Positions 50,529 to 61,476 of a stretch of DNA of 64,000 nt are shown in pieces (position 1 is the stretch's first letter; every line of letters starts with the position of its first letter). The position numbers and the translations under genes were made by a program. Location of the stretch: assembly GCF_001056295.1 (NCBI RefSeq), contig NZ_JVMD01000023.1, forward strand, positions 186,001-250,000. The letters run 5' to 3'. Source of the stretch: Corynebacterium halotolerans. GTDB taxonomy: Bacteria; Actinomycetota; Actinomycetes; Mycobacteriales; Mycobacteriaceae. The notes beneath the pieces were generated by a model that worked only from the letters and a program-made list of their open reading frames with translations, did not search any database and was not told the origin of the DNA.

Positions 50529-51773
50529 ATGTCACGAACCGAAGGAGCGGCCGCGCGCCGCAGCCACATGCCCCCGTGGTTTCTGGTCGCCATCGCCGTG
50601 TTCGCGGTGGCCTGGGGCGGAAATCAGTTCACGCCGCTGATGGTGATGTACCGCCTCAACGGCGACCTCGACCTGGTTTTCGTCGACCTCCTTCTGTTCA
50701 TCTACGCGCTCGGCATCGCCCCGGCGCTGCTGATCTCCGGCCCGCTGTCCGACCGCGTCGGCCGCAAGCCGGTCATGCTGGCGTCGCCGCTGTTCTCCAT
50801 CATCGGTTCGGTGCTCATCGCGGCGGGCGAGACGACGGGCCCGCTGCTGCTGGTCGGCCGCGCGCTGTCGGGCGTCGGCGTGGGCATCGCCATGGCGGTC
50901 GGCGGGTCGTGGGTGAAGGAGCTGTCGCACGAGCGCTTCGATCCGACGGCGAAGTCGACGTCGGGCGCCAAGCGCCAGTCGATGGCGCTGACGCTGGGCT
51001 TCGGCATCGGCGCGGGCGTGGCGGGGTCGCTGGCGCAGTTCGCGCCGCTGCCGGGGCAGTTGCCGTACATCCTGCACATCGTGCTGACGGTCCCGACGAT
51101 CATCGCCATGACGGTCGTCCCCGAAACGCGCCAGTCGCCGCATCTGGCGGGCGGCCCGCGCGAGACGATCCTGCAGTCGCTGCGCACCCCGTCGGTGACC
51201 AACCCGCGCTTCCTGCTGGTGGCGGCGATGGTCGCCCCGTGGGTGTTCGGCGCGGCGGGCGTGGCCTACGCGATCATCCCGACGCTGATGCAGGGCGAGG
51301 TGGCCCAGCCGGTGTTCTTCTCCGCGCTGGTGACGTTCTTCGCGCTGCTGTTCGGCTTCGGCATCCAGCAGGTCGGCCCGCGCATCGCGTCGGAGACCTC
51401 TGCCCGGGGCCCGCTGGCGGCGATGGGCATCGTGGTGGTGGGCATGGGCCTGGCCATGTGGATGTCGGCGTCGCCGTCGATCCCCGCGGCGATCGTCGCG
51501 GCGCTGGTGCTGGGCATGGGCTACGGCCTGTCCATGTTCACGGGCCTCAACGAGGTCCAGCGCATCGCCGGCCCCCGCGACCTGGCCGGCCTGACGGGCA
51601 TCTTCTACTGCCTCACCTACATCGGGTTCGCGTTCCCGGCGATCCTGACCAAGCTGTCGGAGTCGATCGAGTGGATGACGTACCCGGTCATGCTCAGCGG
51701 CGGCATGGTCATCGCGGTGCTGATGATGGCGGTCATCGCGCTGAACTCGCGGCGGGGGCTGCGGCGGGACTGA
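50529..51773 (+). CDS. Major facilitator superfamily transporter
   Basis: A 414-residue permease with 12 helices. The loop 2-3 motif is GPLSDRVGRKPVML and motif C-like glycine-rich helix 5 is present (GFGIGAGVAGSL). It resembles drug/metabolite efflux proteins; substrate unknown. TAAAGT (50516-50521) ends seven bases before ATG 50529, giving a leaderless start. That -10 box is embedded in a copy of the recurrent motif (CGTCGTAAAGT). Confidence 0.87.
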   Translation: MSRTEGAAARRSHMPPWFLVAIAVFAVAWGGNQFTPLMVMYRLNGDLDLVFVDLLLFIYALGIAPALLISGPLSDRVGRKPVMLASPLFSIIGSVLIAAGETTGPLLLVGRALSGVGVGIAMAVGGSWVKELSHERFDPTAKSTSGAKRQSMALTLGFGIGAGVAGSLAQFAPLPGQLPYILHIVLTVPTIIAMTVVPETRQSPHLAGGPRETILQSLRTPSVTNPRFLLVAAMVAPWVFGAAGVAYAIIPTLMQGEVAQPVFFSALVTFFALLFGFGIQQVGPRIASETSARGPLAAMGIVVVGMGLAMWMSASPSIPAAIVAALVLGMGYGLSMFTGLNEVQRIAGPRDLAGLTGIFYCLTYIGFAFPAILTKLSESIEWMTYPVMLSGGMVIAVLMMAVIALNSRRGLRRD

Positions 51774-52847
<1,074 letters not shown>

Positions 52848-52858
52848 GCCGCGGCCCG

Positions 52859-53920
52859 CTACCGGGCGCGCTTGGCCTTCATCAGTTCCAGCTCGATGGT
52901 GTCGCGGAAGACCTCTTCCGGCTGCGCGCCGGTCACCGGCTTGGTGCCGATGACGAACTGCGGGGTGCCCTGCACGCCGACGCTCTGCGCGTAGGCGGTG
53001 GACTCCTGGACGGCCTTCTCCCAGGTGCCGTCCTTCAGCTGCTTCTCGAACAGCCCGATGTCCTCCACGCCCGCGGTGCGCGCGATGTCGACGAGCTCCT
53101 CGACGGTGAACTCGGGGTGGCCGTTGCCCTTGGCCGTCGCGGCTTCGAACGCGGCCTGCTGGAAGTCCCAGAACTTGCCCTGTGCCGCAGCGGCGCGACC
53201 CGCCTGGGCCGCCTGCGCGGCCGGGCCCGGCGCCGCCGAATCGTTCCACTCGATGCGCACCAGGCCGGCGTCGACGTAGTCGGCGATCAGCTTCGGCTGG
53301 GTGGTCACCGCGTAGCGGGCGCAGAAGGGGCACTCGAGGTCGGAGAACATGGTCATGACCACGGGCGCGTCGACGGCGCCCAGGGCGAACGGGTCGGCCT
53401 CGTTGCGGCGGTGGACGTTCTCGATGTCCTCCATCGTCGCGACGGCCGTCCCCTGGCGCGGGCCGACGATCGACGCGTCGTAGGTGCCGTCCTCCTTGGC
53501 CACAGGGCCATCGTTCTTCTTGCCGGCCGCGGCGCCGGCGAGATTGACGCCGGTGTCGCCGATGCCGGGGCCGAAGCGATCGCCGGCCAGGAAGCCCAGG
53601 CCCGCCACCAACAGCAGCAGGGCGGCGAGCCACACCCACAGCGCCGGCGGGACGGTCTTCATGGAACGGGCGTCGGCCTCGGTCCTGTCGTCGGCACCGG
53701 CCTTGTCACCGGCGTCGCCGTCGGCGGCGTCCGTGGCCTCGCCGTCGGCCTTCGCGGCCTCGCCGTCGCCGGCCATCACGGCACCGACATCGGAGTTGGC
53801 GTCCACGTTGGCGCGGGTGGCGGCCTCGTTCGGGTCCTGTCCCCATCCCACTTCGACGGGCCTGTCCTCCGGCACGGCGGCGTCGTCGGGCTTGCGGTGG
53901 TCGTCGTCGGATCGAGTCAT
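52859..53920 (-). CDS. Membrane-anchored DsbA-like thiol oxidoreductase
   Basis: A 353-residue protein with an acidic, Ala/Asp-rich cytoplasmic N-terminus (about 1-90), one membrane helix (about 95-117) and an external thioredoxin-fold domain with C-P-F-C in LECPFCARY and the cis-Pro loop GTPQF. It probably forms disulfides in exported proteins. The start at 53920 is preferred: CACAAT sits seven bases before it, a weak leaderless -10. Another ATG lies three codons upstream. Confidence 0.88.
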   Translation of the reverse strand: MTRSDDDHRKPDDAAVPEDRPVEVGWGQDPNEAATRANVDANSDVGAVMAGDGEAAKADGEATDAADGDAGDKAGADDRTEADARSMKTVPPALWVWLAALLLLVAGLGFLAGDRFGPGIGDTGVNLAGAAAGKKNDGPVAKEDGTYDASIVGPRQGTAVATMEDIENVHRRNEADPFALGAVDAPVVMTMFSDLECPFCARYAVTTQPKLIADYVDAGLVRIEWNDSAAPGPAAQAAQAGRAAAAQGKFWDFQQAAFEAATAKGNGHPEFTVEELVDIARTAGVEDIGLFEKQLKDGTWEKAVQESTAYAQSVGVQGTPQFVIGTKPVTGAQPEEVFRDTIELELMKAKRAR

Positions 53921-54025
53921 GGCGACCATTGTGCAGGGTGGGCCGATCCCGCGCAGAACCGGGGCGTCGTCAAGCGAAAAAAGCGGGCCGGCCCGAAGGC
54001 CGGCCCGGAAACGACGCGCGAAGCG

Positions 54026-54415
54026 TCAGCCGTCGTCGCGCGCGGCGGCTTCCCCCGTGCCCTCCGGCATCGCTTCTTCCGGCGTCACCGCGGTCTGCAG
54101 CGCCACCGCGCGGGCCAGCCGGGCATAGCGCAGCTCCTGTTCGCGGAAACGGATGTACGAACTCACCGTGGTGAACACGAACGCCAGCACCAGCATGTAC
54201 AGCAGCAGGTCCGTGCCGCGCGACACGCCGACCCAGTTCGCCGCGATGGTCAGGTCATCCGGGCGGACGATCGCCCACACGCACGCCGCCAGGAACACCA
54301 GGAAGCCGAGCTTCACGCCGGCCTTCGCGCGGGCCTTGCGGCGGTTGGAGACGAAATACCAGACCAGCGCCGCCATCGCCGCCAGCAGGAGGATCTGGAT
54401 GTAGTTGGCGTTCAC
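54026..54415 (-). CDS. DUF2304 membrane protein (Rv3632-like)
   Basis: A 129-residue protein with three membrane helices (about 5-22, 35-52 and 68-88) and the C-terminal R-E-Q-E-L-R-Y-A-R-L-A helix typical of DUF2304. Its GTG start overlaps the stop of the glycosyltransferase gene. In mycobacteria the matching protein stimulates PpgS, the polyprenyl-phosphate sugar transferase, so the pair likely works together here. Confidence 0.85.
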   Translation of the reverse strand: MNANYIQILLLAAMAALVWYFVSNRRKARAKAGVKLGFLVFLAACVWAIVRPDDLTIAANWVGVSRGTDLLLYMLVLAFVFTTVSSYIRFREQELRYARLARAVALQTAVTPEEAMPEGTGEAAARDDG

Positions 54416-55164
54416 GGCAGCCTCCTGGCGATGAGCGAGTCGGAGAGGATGTTGACGCCGTTGAACAGCGACTGCCCCTTCGACATCGAATATTCGGTGT
54501 ACAGGATGTCGACGGGCTGCTCGGCGACGCGCCACCCGAACTCGTCCATGAGCCCGACGAACTCGGAGGCGTGGCTCATGCCGTTCATGCGCAGGTTCGT
54601 CTCCAGCGCGACCTTGCGGTTGAACGCGCGCAGCCCGTTGTGCGCGTCGGTCAGCCCGAGGCGCCGCGTCCGCGGCGACAGCGCCACGACGGTCTTCAGC
54701 ACGATGCGCTTGATCAGCGGCACCTGGTCATCCTCCGACTTCGGCCGTCCGAAGCGCGTGCCGACGACGATGTCCAGCGGTTCGGCGCGCAACCTGCGCA
54801 CCATGGCCACGACGTCCTTGACCTGGTGCTGGCCGTCGGCGTCGAACGTGACGAAGTACTCCGCGCCGGGTTGCGACCGGGCGTACTCGATGCCGGTCTG
54901 GATCGCCGCGCCCTGGCCGAGGTTCACCGGGTGGTTGACCAGGTGCGCCCCGGCGGCGTGGATCTCCGACGCCGAGGAGTCGCGGGAGCCGTCGTTGACG
55001 GCGACGATGTTGGGGAAGGTCCCGAGGGCGTTCTCCAGGACGCCGCGGATGACGGTCGCTTCGTTGAAGCAGGGGACGATGAGCCAGGTGTCCGCGAATT
55101 CGCCGGGATGGGGCGCGGCCGCGGAATCGATCCCGCCATCGTTGGGGGTTGCGCTGTGATCCAT
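54412..55164 (-). CDS. Polyprenyl-phosphate glycosyltransferase (PpgS/DPM1-like)
   Basis: A GT2 enzyme of about 250 residues. Nucleotide-sugar binding features are IVPCFNEATV near the start, AVNDGSRDSS and FDADGQH (DxD). It resembles Rv3631 (PpgS), which loads GalNAc or a similar sugar onto polyprenyl phosphate in the membrane. Start ATG 55164 is chosen because TACGAT lies about 10 bases before it; an ATG at 55176 overlaps that box. Confidence 0.85.
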   Translation of the reverse strand: MDHSATPNDGGIDSAAAPHPGEFADTWLIVPCFNEATVIRGVLENALGTFPNIVAVNDGSRDSSASEIHAAGAHLVNHPVNLGQGAAIQTGIEYARSQPGAEYFVTFDADGQHQVKDVVAMVRRLRAEPLDIVVGTRFGRPKSEDDQVPLIKRIVLKTVVALSPRTRRLGLTDAHNGLRAFNRKVALETNLRMNGMSHASEFVGLMDEFGWRVAEQPVDILYTEYSMSKGQSLFNGVNILSDSLIARRLP

Positions 55165-55197
55165 GATGTGGCTCATCGTAGCGGGTGGTTCCGCTTA

Positions 55198-56043
55198 TCA
55201 GCGACTGCGCGCGCGGCGATGGAACAAAGCGCGGTACGCGCGGCGCAGCAGGCCGGTCGGCAGGGCCCGGAACGCCGAGCGCGCGGCGAAGTTGAACGCC
55301 GCCCGCGGCCGCGACACCAGGCCCAGGTCGACGAGGGTCGCCTGCATGCGGCGTTCCGAGGCGACGATGCCCTTGGCCCGCCGCCGGTCGAGCATGCCCG
55401 TCACGCGGAAGCGCGTCAGCGGCTCCGGCAGGTTGGCGAAGCGGGCGCCGTCGGCGAGCAACCGCGCCCAGAGGTCGTAATCCTCCATGTACGGGGCGTG
55501 GCGGTAGCCGCCGACCTTCTTCACCCGCTCGGTGCGGAACAGCACGGAAGGATGGTTGAACGGGGAATTGATGCGCGCGTACTTCGCGATCTCGTCGTGG
55601 CTCTCCGGCAGCGCGCGGATGCCGGTGATGTCGCCGCCCAGGTCATCGTCGAACTCGGCCATCGCGGTGCCGACGACGTCGGGGACCGGGCCGGGCCCGT
55701 CGACCACGGCGAGCTGCCTTTCGAACCGCTCCGGTTCGGCGATGTCGTCGGTGTCCAGCCGGGCGCACCACTCTTCGTCGATGAGGCCGAGGCCCGCCTG
55801 CGACGCGGGTCCGGCACCGAGGTTCTCCGGCTGCGGGCGGAAGTCCAGCTCCGGGTGCGCGGCGGCGTGGCGGGCGATGACGGCGTCGAGCTCCGGCGTC
55901 AGCGGCCCGTCGCCGACCAGGACGACGCGACCAGCGCGCACCGTCTGGGCCCACAGGGACTCGAGCGCGGCGTCGAGGTGGGACGGGTCCACGCGGTGGT
56001 ACACGGACATCAAAACGGCGAGATCGTCGCGGGTGGTGCTCAC
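55198..56043 (-). CDS. GT2 family glycosyltransferase
   Basis: A 281-residue glycosyltransferase. LMSVYHRVDPSHLDAALESL is the nucleotide-binding start, RLDTDDIAEPERF the metal DxD, and YMEDYDLWARLLADG the acceptor-side motif common in AmsE/WcaA-type enzymes. Probably decorates a cell-surface glycan; donor and acceptor unknown. GTG 56043 follows the flippase stop by nine bases with AAGGTG as ribosome site. Confidence 0.86.
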   Translation of the reverse strand: MSTTRDDLAVLMSVYHRVDPSHLDAALESLWAQTVRAGRVVLVGDGPLTPELDAVIARHAAAHPELDFRPQPENLGAGPASQAGLGLIDEEWCARLDTDDIAEPERFERQLAVVDGPGPVPDVVGTAMAEFDDDLGGDITGIRALPESHDEIAKYARINSPFNHPSVLFRTERVKKVGGYRHAPYMEDYDLWARLLADGARFANLPEPLTRFRVTGMLDRRRAKGIVASERRMQATLVDLGLVSRPRAAFNFAARSAFRALPTGLLRRAYRALFHRRARSR

Positions 56044-56052
56044 GGCTACACC

Positions 56053-57414
56053 TTAGATCTGCGCGGCAGGCGGCGGCGCGGTGGGCGGGGCCGTGCCCTC
56101 CCCGGCGCCTTCCGCGGCCGCCGCCGCTGCCATGCCCGCCGCGCCGTCGGGGGCGACGGCCTTGAGCACCAGCAGGTGGATGGCCACGCCCAGCGACGGG
56201 CCGACGACCAGCGCCAGCACGCTGCGCAGCTCCAACGTGCCCGGGCCGAAAAGGATGGCGGTGGCGACGACGGTGGCCACCAGCCAGCCCAGCAGGTACG
56301 CCCGGTGCCGGCCGATGGCGAGGGTGACCGCGCCGGTGACCATGAGCACGGCGGTGAACGTGGCGCCCAGCGTCAGCCCGGCCAGGGCGCGGCCCGGAAC
56401 GGAGTAGTCGGGCCGGAGGATGACCTCCAGGATCCACGGGCCGATCAGCCACGCCAGCGCCGAGCCGAACAGGCCGAAGGCGAACAGCGCGCCCAGCGGC
56501 TTGGCCAGCGCCGCCAGCGGGCCGCCGGTGGCGCGGACGAAGTGGACGATGATGGCGTTCTGGAATTTCTCCAGCGGCATCAGCAGCGGCGCGCGGGTCA
56601 GCGTCACCGCGTAGGCGATGCCCGCCGCCGTCACCGCGCCGAGCGCGCCCGCGCCGTGCTCGGCACTGATCTTCACCAGCGTGGGAAAGCCCGTGACCAG
56701 CACGGCCGACGCGCCGGCGGCGCCCATGGCGGTGACCATCAGCGGCACGAAGCGGCGCACCGGCACGTCGGCGCGCAGCGCCATCGCCCGGCGGGTGGCC
56801 GGCGAGACCGCCGCCAGCAGCAGCCAGCTGACGGTGCCGATCACCGTGATCCACAGCCACGCGCCCAGCCCCCACCCGAACCACCAGGCCAGGGCGGCGG
56901 GCACGACGCGGACGACGATGTCCAGGATGATCAGCGCCGCGTACTGCCCCCACAGCCGCGCGCCCGACAGCACGCCGGACACGGCCGCCTGCATGGCGTA
57001 CATGGCCAGGCCGCCCGCCATGAGCAGCACCGCGAGCAGGTGGCCGTCGTGGACCACGAAGTCCACCCACAGCGGGCCCGACGCCGCGAAGAGCACGAAG
57101 GTCACCGCCGCCACCCCGGCGGCGACCGTCATCGGCCGCGCCCGAATCACGGCCCCGTCGCCGCCGGGGGAGCGGTGGACCTCCGCGGGCGCCGGGGCGT
57201 CGTCAAGCGTCCCCCCAACCGGCCGCAGCGAGGAACCCACCGCGCGGGTGGTCTCCTGCATCAGGCCGCCGAGCACGCCCGTCATGGCGAAGAACAGGCC
57301 CCAGTAGGCCACGAACTGGATGTTGACGTCGGTGGCCAGCCCCCACGCCGAAAGGAAGAGGATGGCGAAACTGCCGGCGGCGGCGACCAGCGTCGCCAGG
57401 GTCAACCACTTCAC
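56053..57414 (-). CDS. Polysaccharide-flippase-like membrane protein
   Basis: A 453-residue protein with about 12 membrane helices, resembling Wzx/MATE-type exporters (Rv3630-like). A Pro/Ala-rich cytoplasmic loop (about 70-95) and tail are not conserved. Its GTG start overlaps the aminopeptidase stop. Placement with two glycosyltransferases suggests it moves lipid-linked sugars across the membrane; inferred from context. Confidence 0.75.
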   Translation of the reverse strand: MKWLTLATLVAAAGSFAILFLSAWGLATDVNIQFVAYWGLFFAMTGVLGGLMQETTRAVGSSLRPVGGTLDDAPAPAEVHRSPGGDGAVIRARPMTVAAGVAAVTFVLFAASGPLWVDFVVHDGHLLAVLLMAGGLAMYAMQAAVSGVLSGARLWGQYAALIILDIVVRVVPAALAWWFGWGLGAWLWITVIGTVSWLLLAAVSPATRRAMALRADVPVRRFVPLMVTAMGAAGASAVLVTGFPTLVKISAEHGAGALGAVTAAGIAYAVTLTRAPLLMPLEKFQNAIIVHFVRATGGPLAALAKPLGALFAFGLFGSALAWLIGPWILEVILRPDYSVPGRALAGLTLGATFTAVLMVTGAVTLAIGRHRAYLLGWLVATVVATAILFGPGTLELRSVLALVVGPSLGVAIHLLVLKAVAPDGAAGMAAAAAAEGAGEGTAPPTAPPPAAQI

Positions 57415-58769
57415 GGGCGCGCCGCCGGGTCGACGGGGAAGGGCGGCAGCTCGGTGCGGTTCACCCAGGCGTCGAAGATCGCGTCCAGGTGCGCGGTGGT
57501 GATGCCCCGCTCGCGGCAGATGCGGTTGGCCAGCGCCCGGAAATCGACCGCGTCGACCACCGAATGGCGGTTCTTGTTGGTCCACGTGCGCACGAAGTCG
57601 AAGAAGGCGTCATCGCCGAAGAGCAGCCGCAGCGCATGCACCGTGATGGCGCCGCGCTTGTACAGGCGGTCGTCGAACATGTCGGCCGGCCCGGGGTCGG
57701 CGATGCGCAGGTCCTGCGGCTTGCGGACCAGCTCGTCGTAATGCTTGCGCGCCGACTCCTCGGCCGTCGGGCCGCCGGCCGCCTCCGCCCAGATCCACTC
57801 CGAATAGCAGGCGAAGCCCTCGTTGAGCCAGATGTCCCGCCACTGCGACAGGCCCACCGAGTTGCCGAACCACTGGTGCGACAGCTCGTGGGCGATCAGT
57901 CGGTTCCACGTGTCCTTGCCGTCGGCGTGGTTGGCGCCGAAGATGGACAGGCGCTGGGCCTCCAGGGGGATTTCCAGGTTGTCCTCGACGATGACCACCC
58001 GGTAGTCGGGGAAGGGGTACTCGCCGAACAGGTCGCGGTAGAGCTCGAGCATGCGGCCCTGGTCGCGGAAATCGTGCTTGACGCGCTGCACCAGGTGCAT
58101 GGGCGCGTAGGCCACCACCGGCGCGACGGAGCACGGCAGTTCGATGCGCGAATACTGGCCGATCTGGATGGTGACCAGGTAGGACGCCATCGGCTCGGCG
58201 GACGCAAAGGTCCAGCGGCGGCGCGACCCGCCGACCCGCTGCGGCGCCGACGGGCGGCCGGTGGCCACGACCGTGTACGGGGCGTCGCACGTCACGGCGA
58301 TGTCGTAACGGGCCTTCGCCTCCGGGTCATCGTCGCAGGGGAACCAGCTGGCGGCGCCGATGGGCTGCGAGGCGATCAGCGACCCGTTGGTCAGCTCCTC
58401 CCAGCCCAGCTCGCCCCACTTCGACTTCACCGGCCCGGGGTTGCCGGAGTACCGCACCGTCAGGTTCAGCGTCTCCTCCGGCTCCAGCATCCGGTCGAAC
58501 GTCACGCGCAGCTTCCGGCCCGACTGCCGCCACCGCGCCACGTCGACCCGCGAGTTGCGCACGTCGGTGTCCGCGTCGACGGAATCGACGCCGAGGACGT
58601 CCGCGAAGTCCAGCGTCAGGCTCTCGATGTACGCGTTGACCTCGATGTGCAGCACGGCCGTCGCCTTCAGGCGGTTGGGGCCGACGCGGTAGTCGAGGTC
58701 CAGGTCGTAGTGGTCGACCCGGAAACCGAGGTTGAACGGGATGCCGGTGTAGTCGTTGGTCGGTTGCAC
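57411..58769 (-). CDS. M1-family zinc aminopeptidase (short form)
   Basis: A 452-residue M1 metallopeptidase. The zinc motif HELSH (294-298) with Glu317 (in WLNEGFACY) is intact. The substrate-binding GxMEN motif is altered to N-L-E-I-P-L-E-A-Q, as in other short actinobacterial members. It lacks the C-terminal helical domain of PepN (about 850 residues). GTG 58769 is the start: TACAGT ends seven bases before it and there is no ribosome site. It heads the flippase and GT2 genes by overlapping stop and start. Confidence 0.88.
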   Translation of the reverse strand: MQPTNDYTGIPFNLGFRVDHYDLDLDYRVGPNRLKATAVLHIEVNAYIESLTLDFADVLGVDSVDADTDVRNSRVDVARWRQSGRKLRVTFDRMLEPEETLNLTVRYSGNPGPVKSKWGELGWEELTNGSLIASQPIGAASWFPCDDDPEAKARYDIAVTCDAPYTVVATGRPSAPQRVGGSRRRWTFASAEPMASYLVTIQIGQYSRIELPCSVAPVVAYAPMHLVQRVKHDFRDQGRMLELYRDLFGEYPFPDYRVVIVEDNLEIPLEAQRLSIFGANHADGKDTWNRLIAHELSHQWFGNSVGLSQWRDIWLNEGFACYSEWIWAEAAGGPTAEESARKHYDELVRKPQDLRIADPGPADMFDDRLYKRGAITVHALRLLFGDDAFFDFVRTWTNKNRHSVVDAVDFRALANRICRERGITTAHLDAIFDAWVNRTELPPFPVDPAARP

Positions 58770-58885
58770 GCCACTCACTGTAAACGGGCGGGGCGGAAGC
58801 GGCGCCGGGCGGGCGGAAAAGACCGCTTTGCGACGCCCGCGCCACCCGCGCACGGCCGCGGGCAACCGGAAGCGGGGGAGCCGGG

Positions 58886-59248
58886 TCACGCGGCGCCGAA
58901 GACCTCGGAGATCACCAGCAGCGCCACCAGGGGGAAGACGGCGGTGATGGCGCCGAGGCCGACCAGCACCCACTGCCGGGTCACGGCGGCGAGGATCATG
59001 GCCACCATGCCGGCGACGCCCACCGGAATGAACAGTCCGCTCAGCGTCACCAGCCCGGACAGCGGCCCGGCGAGCGTGACCATGATCCCGATGATGCTGA
59101 TCATCAGCGATGCGTCGTCGATGCGGGAGGACCGCTCCGGGTCGACGTCGCCGTGCCAATCGGCGTCGCCCCGCCCGTCGCGGGCGTGACCGAATTCCCG
59201 CCCGAACTCGCGGCGGAACTCTTCGTCGAAGTCGTCGTACGAGGTCAT
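58886..59248 (-). CDS. Small two- to three-helix membrane protein
   Basis: A 120-residue protein with an acidic N-terminus (about 1-48, rich in Asp, Glu, Arg) and three hydrophobic stretches (about 50-70, 72-92 and 95-117). Not recognised; DUF4190-type proteins have a similar layout. Its start overlaps the prolyl oligopeptidase stop (ATGA), so it is translated with it. Confidence 0.7.
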   Translation of the reverse strand: MTSYDDFDEEFRREFGREFGHARDGRGDADWHGDVDPERSSRIDDASLMISIIGIMVTLAGPLSGLVTLSGLFIPVGVAGMVAMILAAVTRQWVLVGLGAITAVFPLVALLVISEVFGAA

Positions 59249-61344
59249 CCCAGGGTCCTCCACAGCCAGGAATGGATCAATGCCTCCAGGTGCGCGACCT
59301 GGGAGTTGTCGGCGGCGCCGGCGTGGCCGCCCTCGGTGTTCTCGTGGTAGTCCACGGGTTGACCGGCCTCGCGGAGCAACCATGCCAGACTCCGGGCATG
59401 CGCGGGGTGCACGCGGTCGTCCCGGGTCGACGTGGTCACCAGCGCCGGGGGATAGGGGCGGTCGGCGCGCCGGGCGATGCGCTGCACCGGCGACCACTCG
59501 CGGATCGCCGCGCCTTCGGCGTCGTCGTCCGGGTCGCCGTACTCGGCCATCCACGACGCGCCCGCCGACAGCCGGTGGTAGCGCAGCATGTCGGCCAGCG
59601 GCACCTGGGAGACCACGGCGCCGAGCTTCTCCGGGTACGACGTCAGCGCCACCGCCGACAGCAGTCCGCCGTTGGACCCGCCGCGGATCGCCAGGGTCTC
59701 CGGCGAGGCGTAGCCGCGCGCGACGATGTCGTCGAGCACCGCCCGGTGATCCTCGTGGACCTTCCCGCGATTCAGCTTCACCGCTCCCGAATGCCACTCC
59801 GGGCCGAACTCCCCGCCGCCGCGCAGGTTCGCCTCGACGGCCAGCCCGCCGCGCGCGAGCCAGCCCAGTCCGCGCGTCACCGAGTAACCGGGCACGAGCG
59901 ACACCTCGAACCCGCCGTAGGCGTGGACCAGCGTGGGCCGCGGTTCGCCCGCGCCCTCCGGGTCGGCGTCGTCCAGGAGCCCGGTGATCCGGTAGGGGAT
60001 CTTCGTGCCGTCGGCGGACGTCGCCCAGTGCAGGCGAGTCGACATGCCCGCGGCGTCGAAGAAGGCGGGGGCGCGCCGGGCGACGCGGGGAGCGTCGTCG
60101 GCGCCGGACTCCGTCAGCCACAGCGTCGCCGGCTCCAGGGTGGACGAGCCGGCCAGCCACAGTTCGTCGTCGCGCGTGGGCGAGGTCCCCACCACGGACA
60201 CCGACGCCGATTCCGGCAGCCCGGGGACGGTGCCTTCCGCCCAGTCGCCGATGGTCATGGTGACCAGACGCGTGGCGACGTCGTGCAGCAGCGTCAGCAC
60301 CAGGTGGCTCTTCGTCCACGCCACCGACTGCAGCGACGTCCGCGCGTCGGGGGAGAACAGCACCTCGCAGTCCCGCGACCCGGCCAGCCAGTCGTCCAGC
60401 GCCGCCACGACGAGACCTCCGGCGGGGACGCCGTTGAAGTCGGTGCGGGGCATCAGCAGCAGGTGCTCGCGGTGCACGCTCACGCGGCAGTCGTCGGGAA
60501 CCTCGATGATCTGCAGGCCCTCATCCGTGCGCACGAAACGCCGCGAACGGTAGAAGTCGATGGCCCGCTCCACGAACAGCCGCTCGAAGCCCTCGGTGGC
60601 ATCGAACCAGCCGCCGACGGCGACGTCGTCATCGTGGCCCGCGAAGATCAGCTCCGCGTCGCCGAGCGCCTGCCCGCGCCGCCACGAGAACACCTGCTTC
60701 GGGTACCCCGACGCCGTGAGCGTGCCCGGCCCCATGTCGGTGCCCACCAGGATCTCGTCCCGGCTGACCCACGACACGTCCGATTTCGCCTCCGGCAGCT
60801 CGAACGGCCGGTCCGAGACGAACTCGAGCGTGTCCAGGTCGAACTCGCGGATCACCGACGCATCGGCGCCGCCGCGCGAAAGATGCACCAGTGCGCGGTC
60901 GTAGTCCGGGTACCGGCACTGCGCGCCCTTCCACACCCAGTTCTCGTTTTCCGACGCCGCCAGCGCATCCACGTCGAGCAGCACCTCCCACTCGGTCTGC
61001 CCGGAGAGGAACGACTCCAGCGACGTGCGCCGCCACAGGCCGCGCGGGTGATCGCCGTCGCGCCAGAAGTTGTACAGGTGCTCGCCGCGGCGGACCGGGT
61101 AGGGGATGCGCGCATCGGTGTCGAGTGCGGCGCGGATCGCGGACTCCAGCTCATCGCGCGAGGCGTCGCCGTCGAAAAGCGACTCCGTTTCCGCGCTGCG
61201 GGCCCGGGCCCAGTCCAGCGCGCGCTCGCCGGTGATCTCGTCGAGCCAGCCGGGCACGCCGTCGGTGGGCAGGAAACGCGGCGCGGCATCGGAGGCGGCG
61301 GCATCGGTTGCGTCGGTGGCAACGTCGGAAAAGGAAAACCCCAT
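59245..61344 (-). CDS. Prolyl oligopeptidase (S9A)
   Basis: A 699-residue serine peptidase. An N-terminal seven-bladed propeller region (about 70-420) covers a hydrolase domain with catalytic Ser557 in RGGSNGG, Asp642 in TRDDRVHP and His674 in EGGHAGA. It cleaves short proline-containing peptides, probably in the cytoplasm (no signal peptide). GYGGFEVSL and GLGWLARGG precede the active site as in the family. The overlap with the next gene points to a two-gene unit. Confidence 0.94.
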   Translation of the reverse strand: MGFSFSDVATDATDAAASDAAPRFLPTDGVPGWLDEITGERALDWARARSAETESLFDGDASRDELESAIRAALDTDARIPYPVRRGEHLYNFWRDGDHPRGLWRRTSLESFLSGQTEWEVLLDVDALAASENENWVWKGAQCRYPDYDRALVHLSRGGADASVIREFDLDTLEFVSDRPFELPEAKSDVSWVSRDEILVGTDMGPGTLTASGYPKQVFSWRRGQALGDAELIFAGHDDDVAVGGWFDATEGFERLFVERAIDFYRSRRFVRTDEGLQIIEVPDDCRVSVHREHLLLMPRTDFNGVPAGGLVVAALDDWLAGSRDCEVLFSPDARTSLQSVAWTKSHLVLTLLHDVATRLVTMTIGDWAEGTVPGLPESASVSVVGTSPTRDDELWLAGSSTLEPATLWLTESGADDAPRVARRAPAFFDAAGMSTRLHWATSADGTKIPYRITGLLDDADPEGAGEPRPTLVHAYGGFEVSLVPGYSVTRGLGWLARGGLAVEANLRGGGEFGPEWHSGAVKLNRGKVHEDHRAVLDDIVARGYASPETLAIRGGSNGGLLSAVALTSYPEKLGAVVSQVPLADMLRYHRLSAGASWMAEYGDPDDDAEGAAIREWSPVQRIARRADRPYPPALVTTSTRDDRVHPAHARSLAWLLREAGQPVDYHENTEGGHAGAADNSQVAHLEALIHSWLWRTLG

Positions 61345-61476
61345 GACCCGAATCTAGGTCATGGGGCGGGCGCAACCGGGCGGAACCCGGAGGAAGCTCC
61401 CCGGGCGACCGCCGCGGGGCAAGCTCCCCGGGCGGCCGCTGGGCAAGCTACATGGGCGGCCGCGGGCCGCGGAAAC

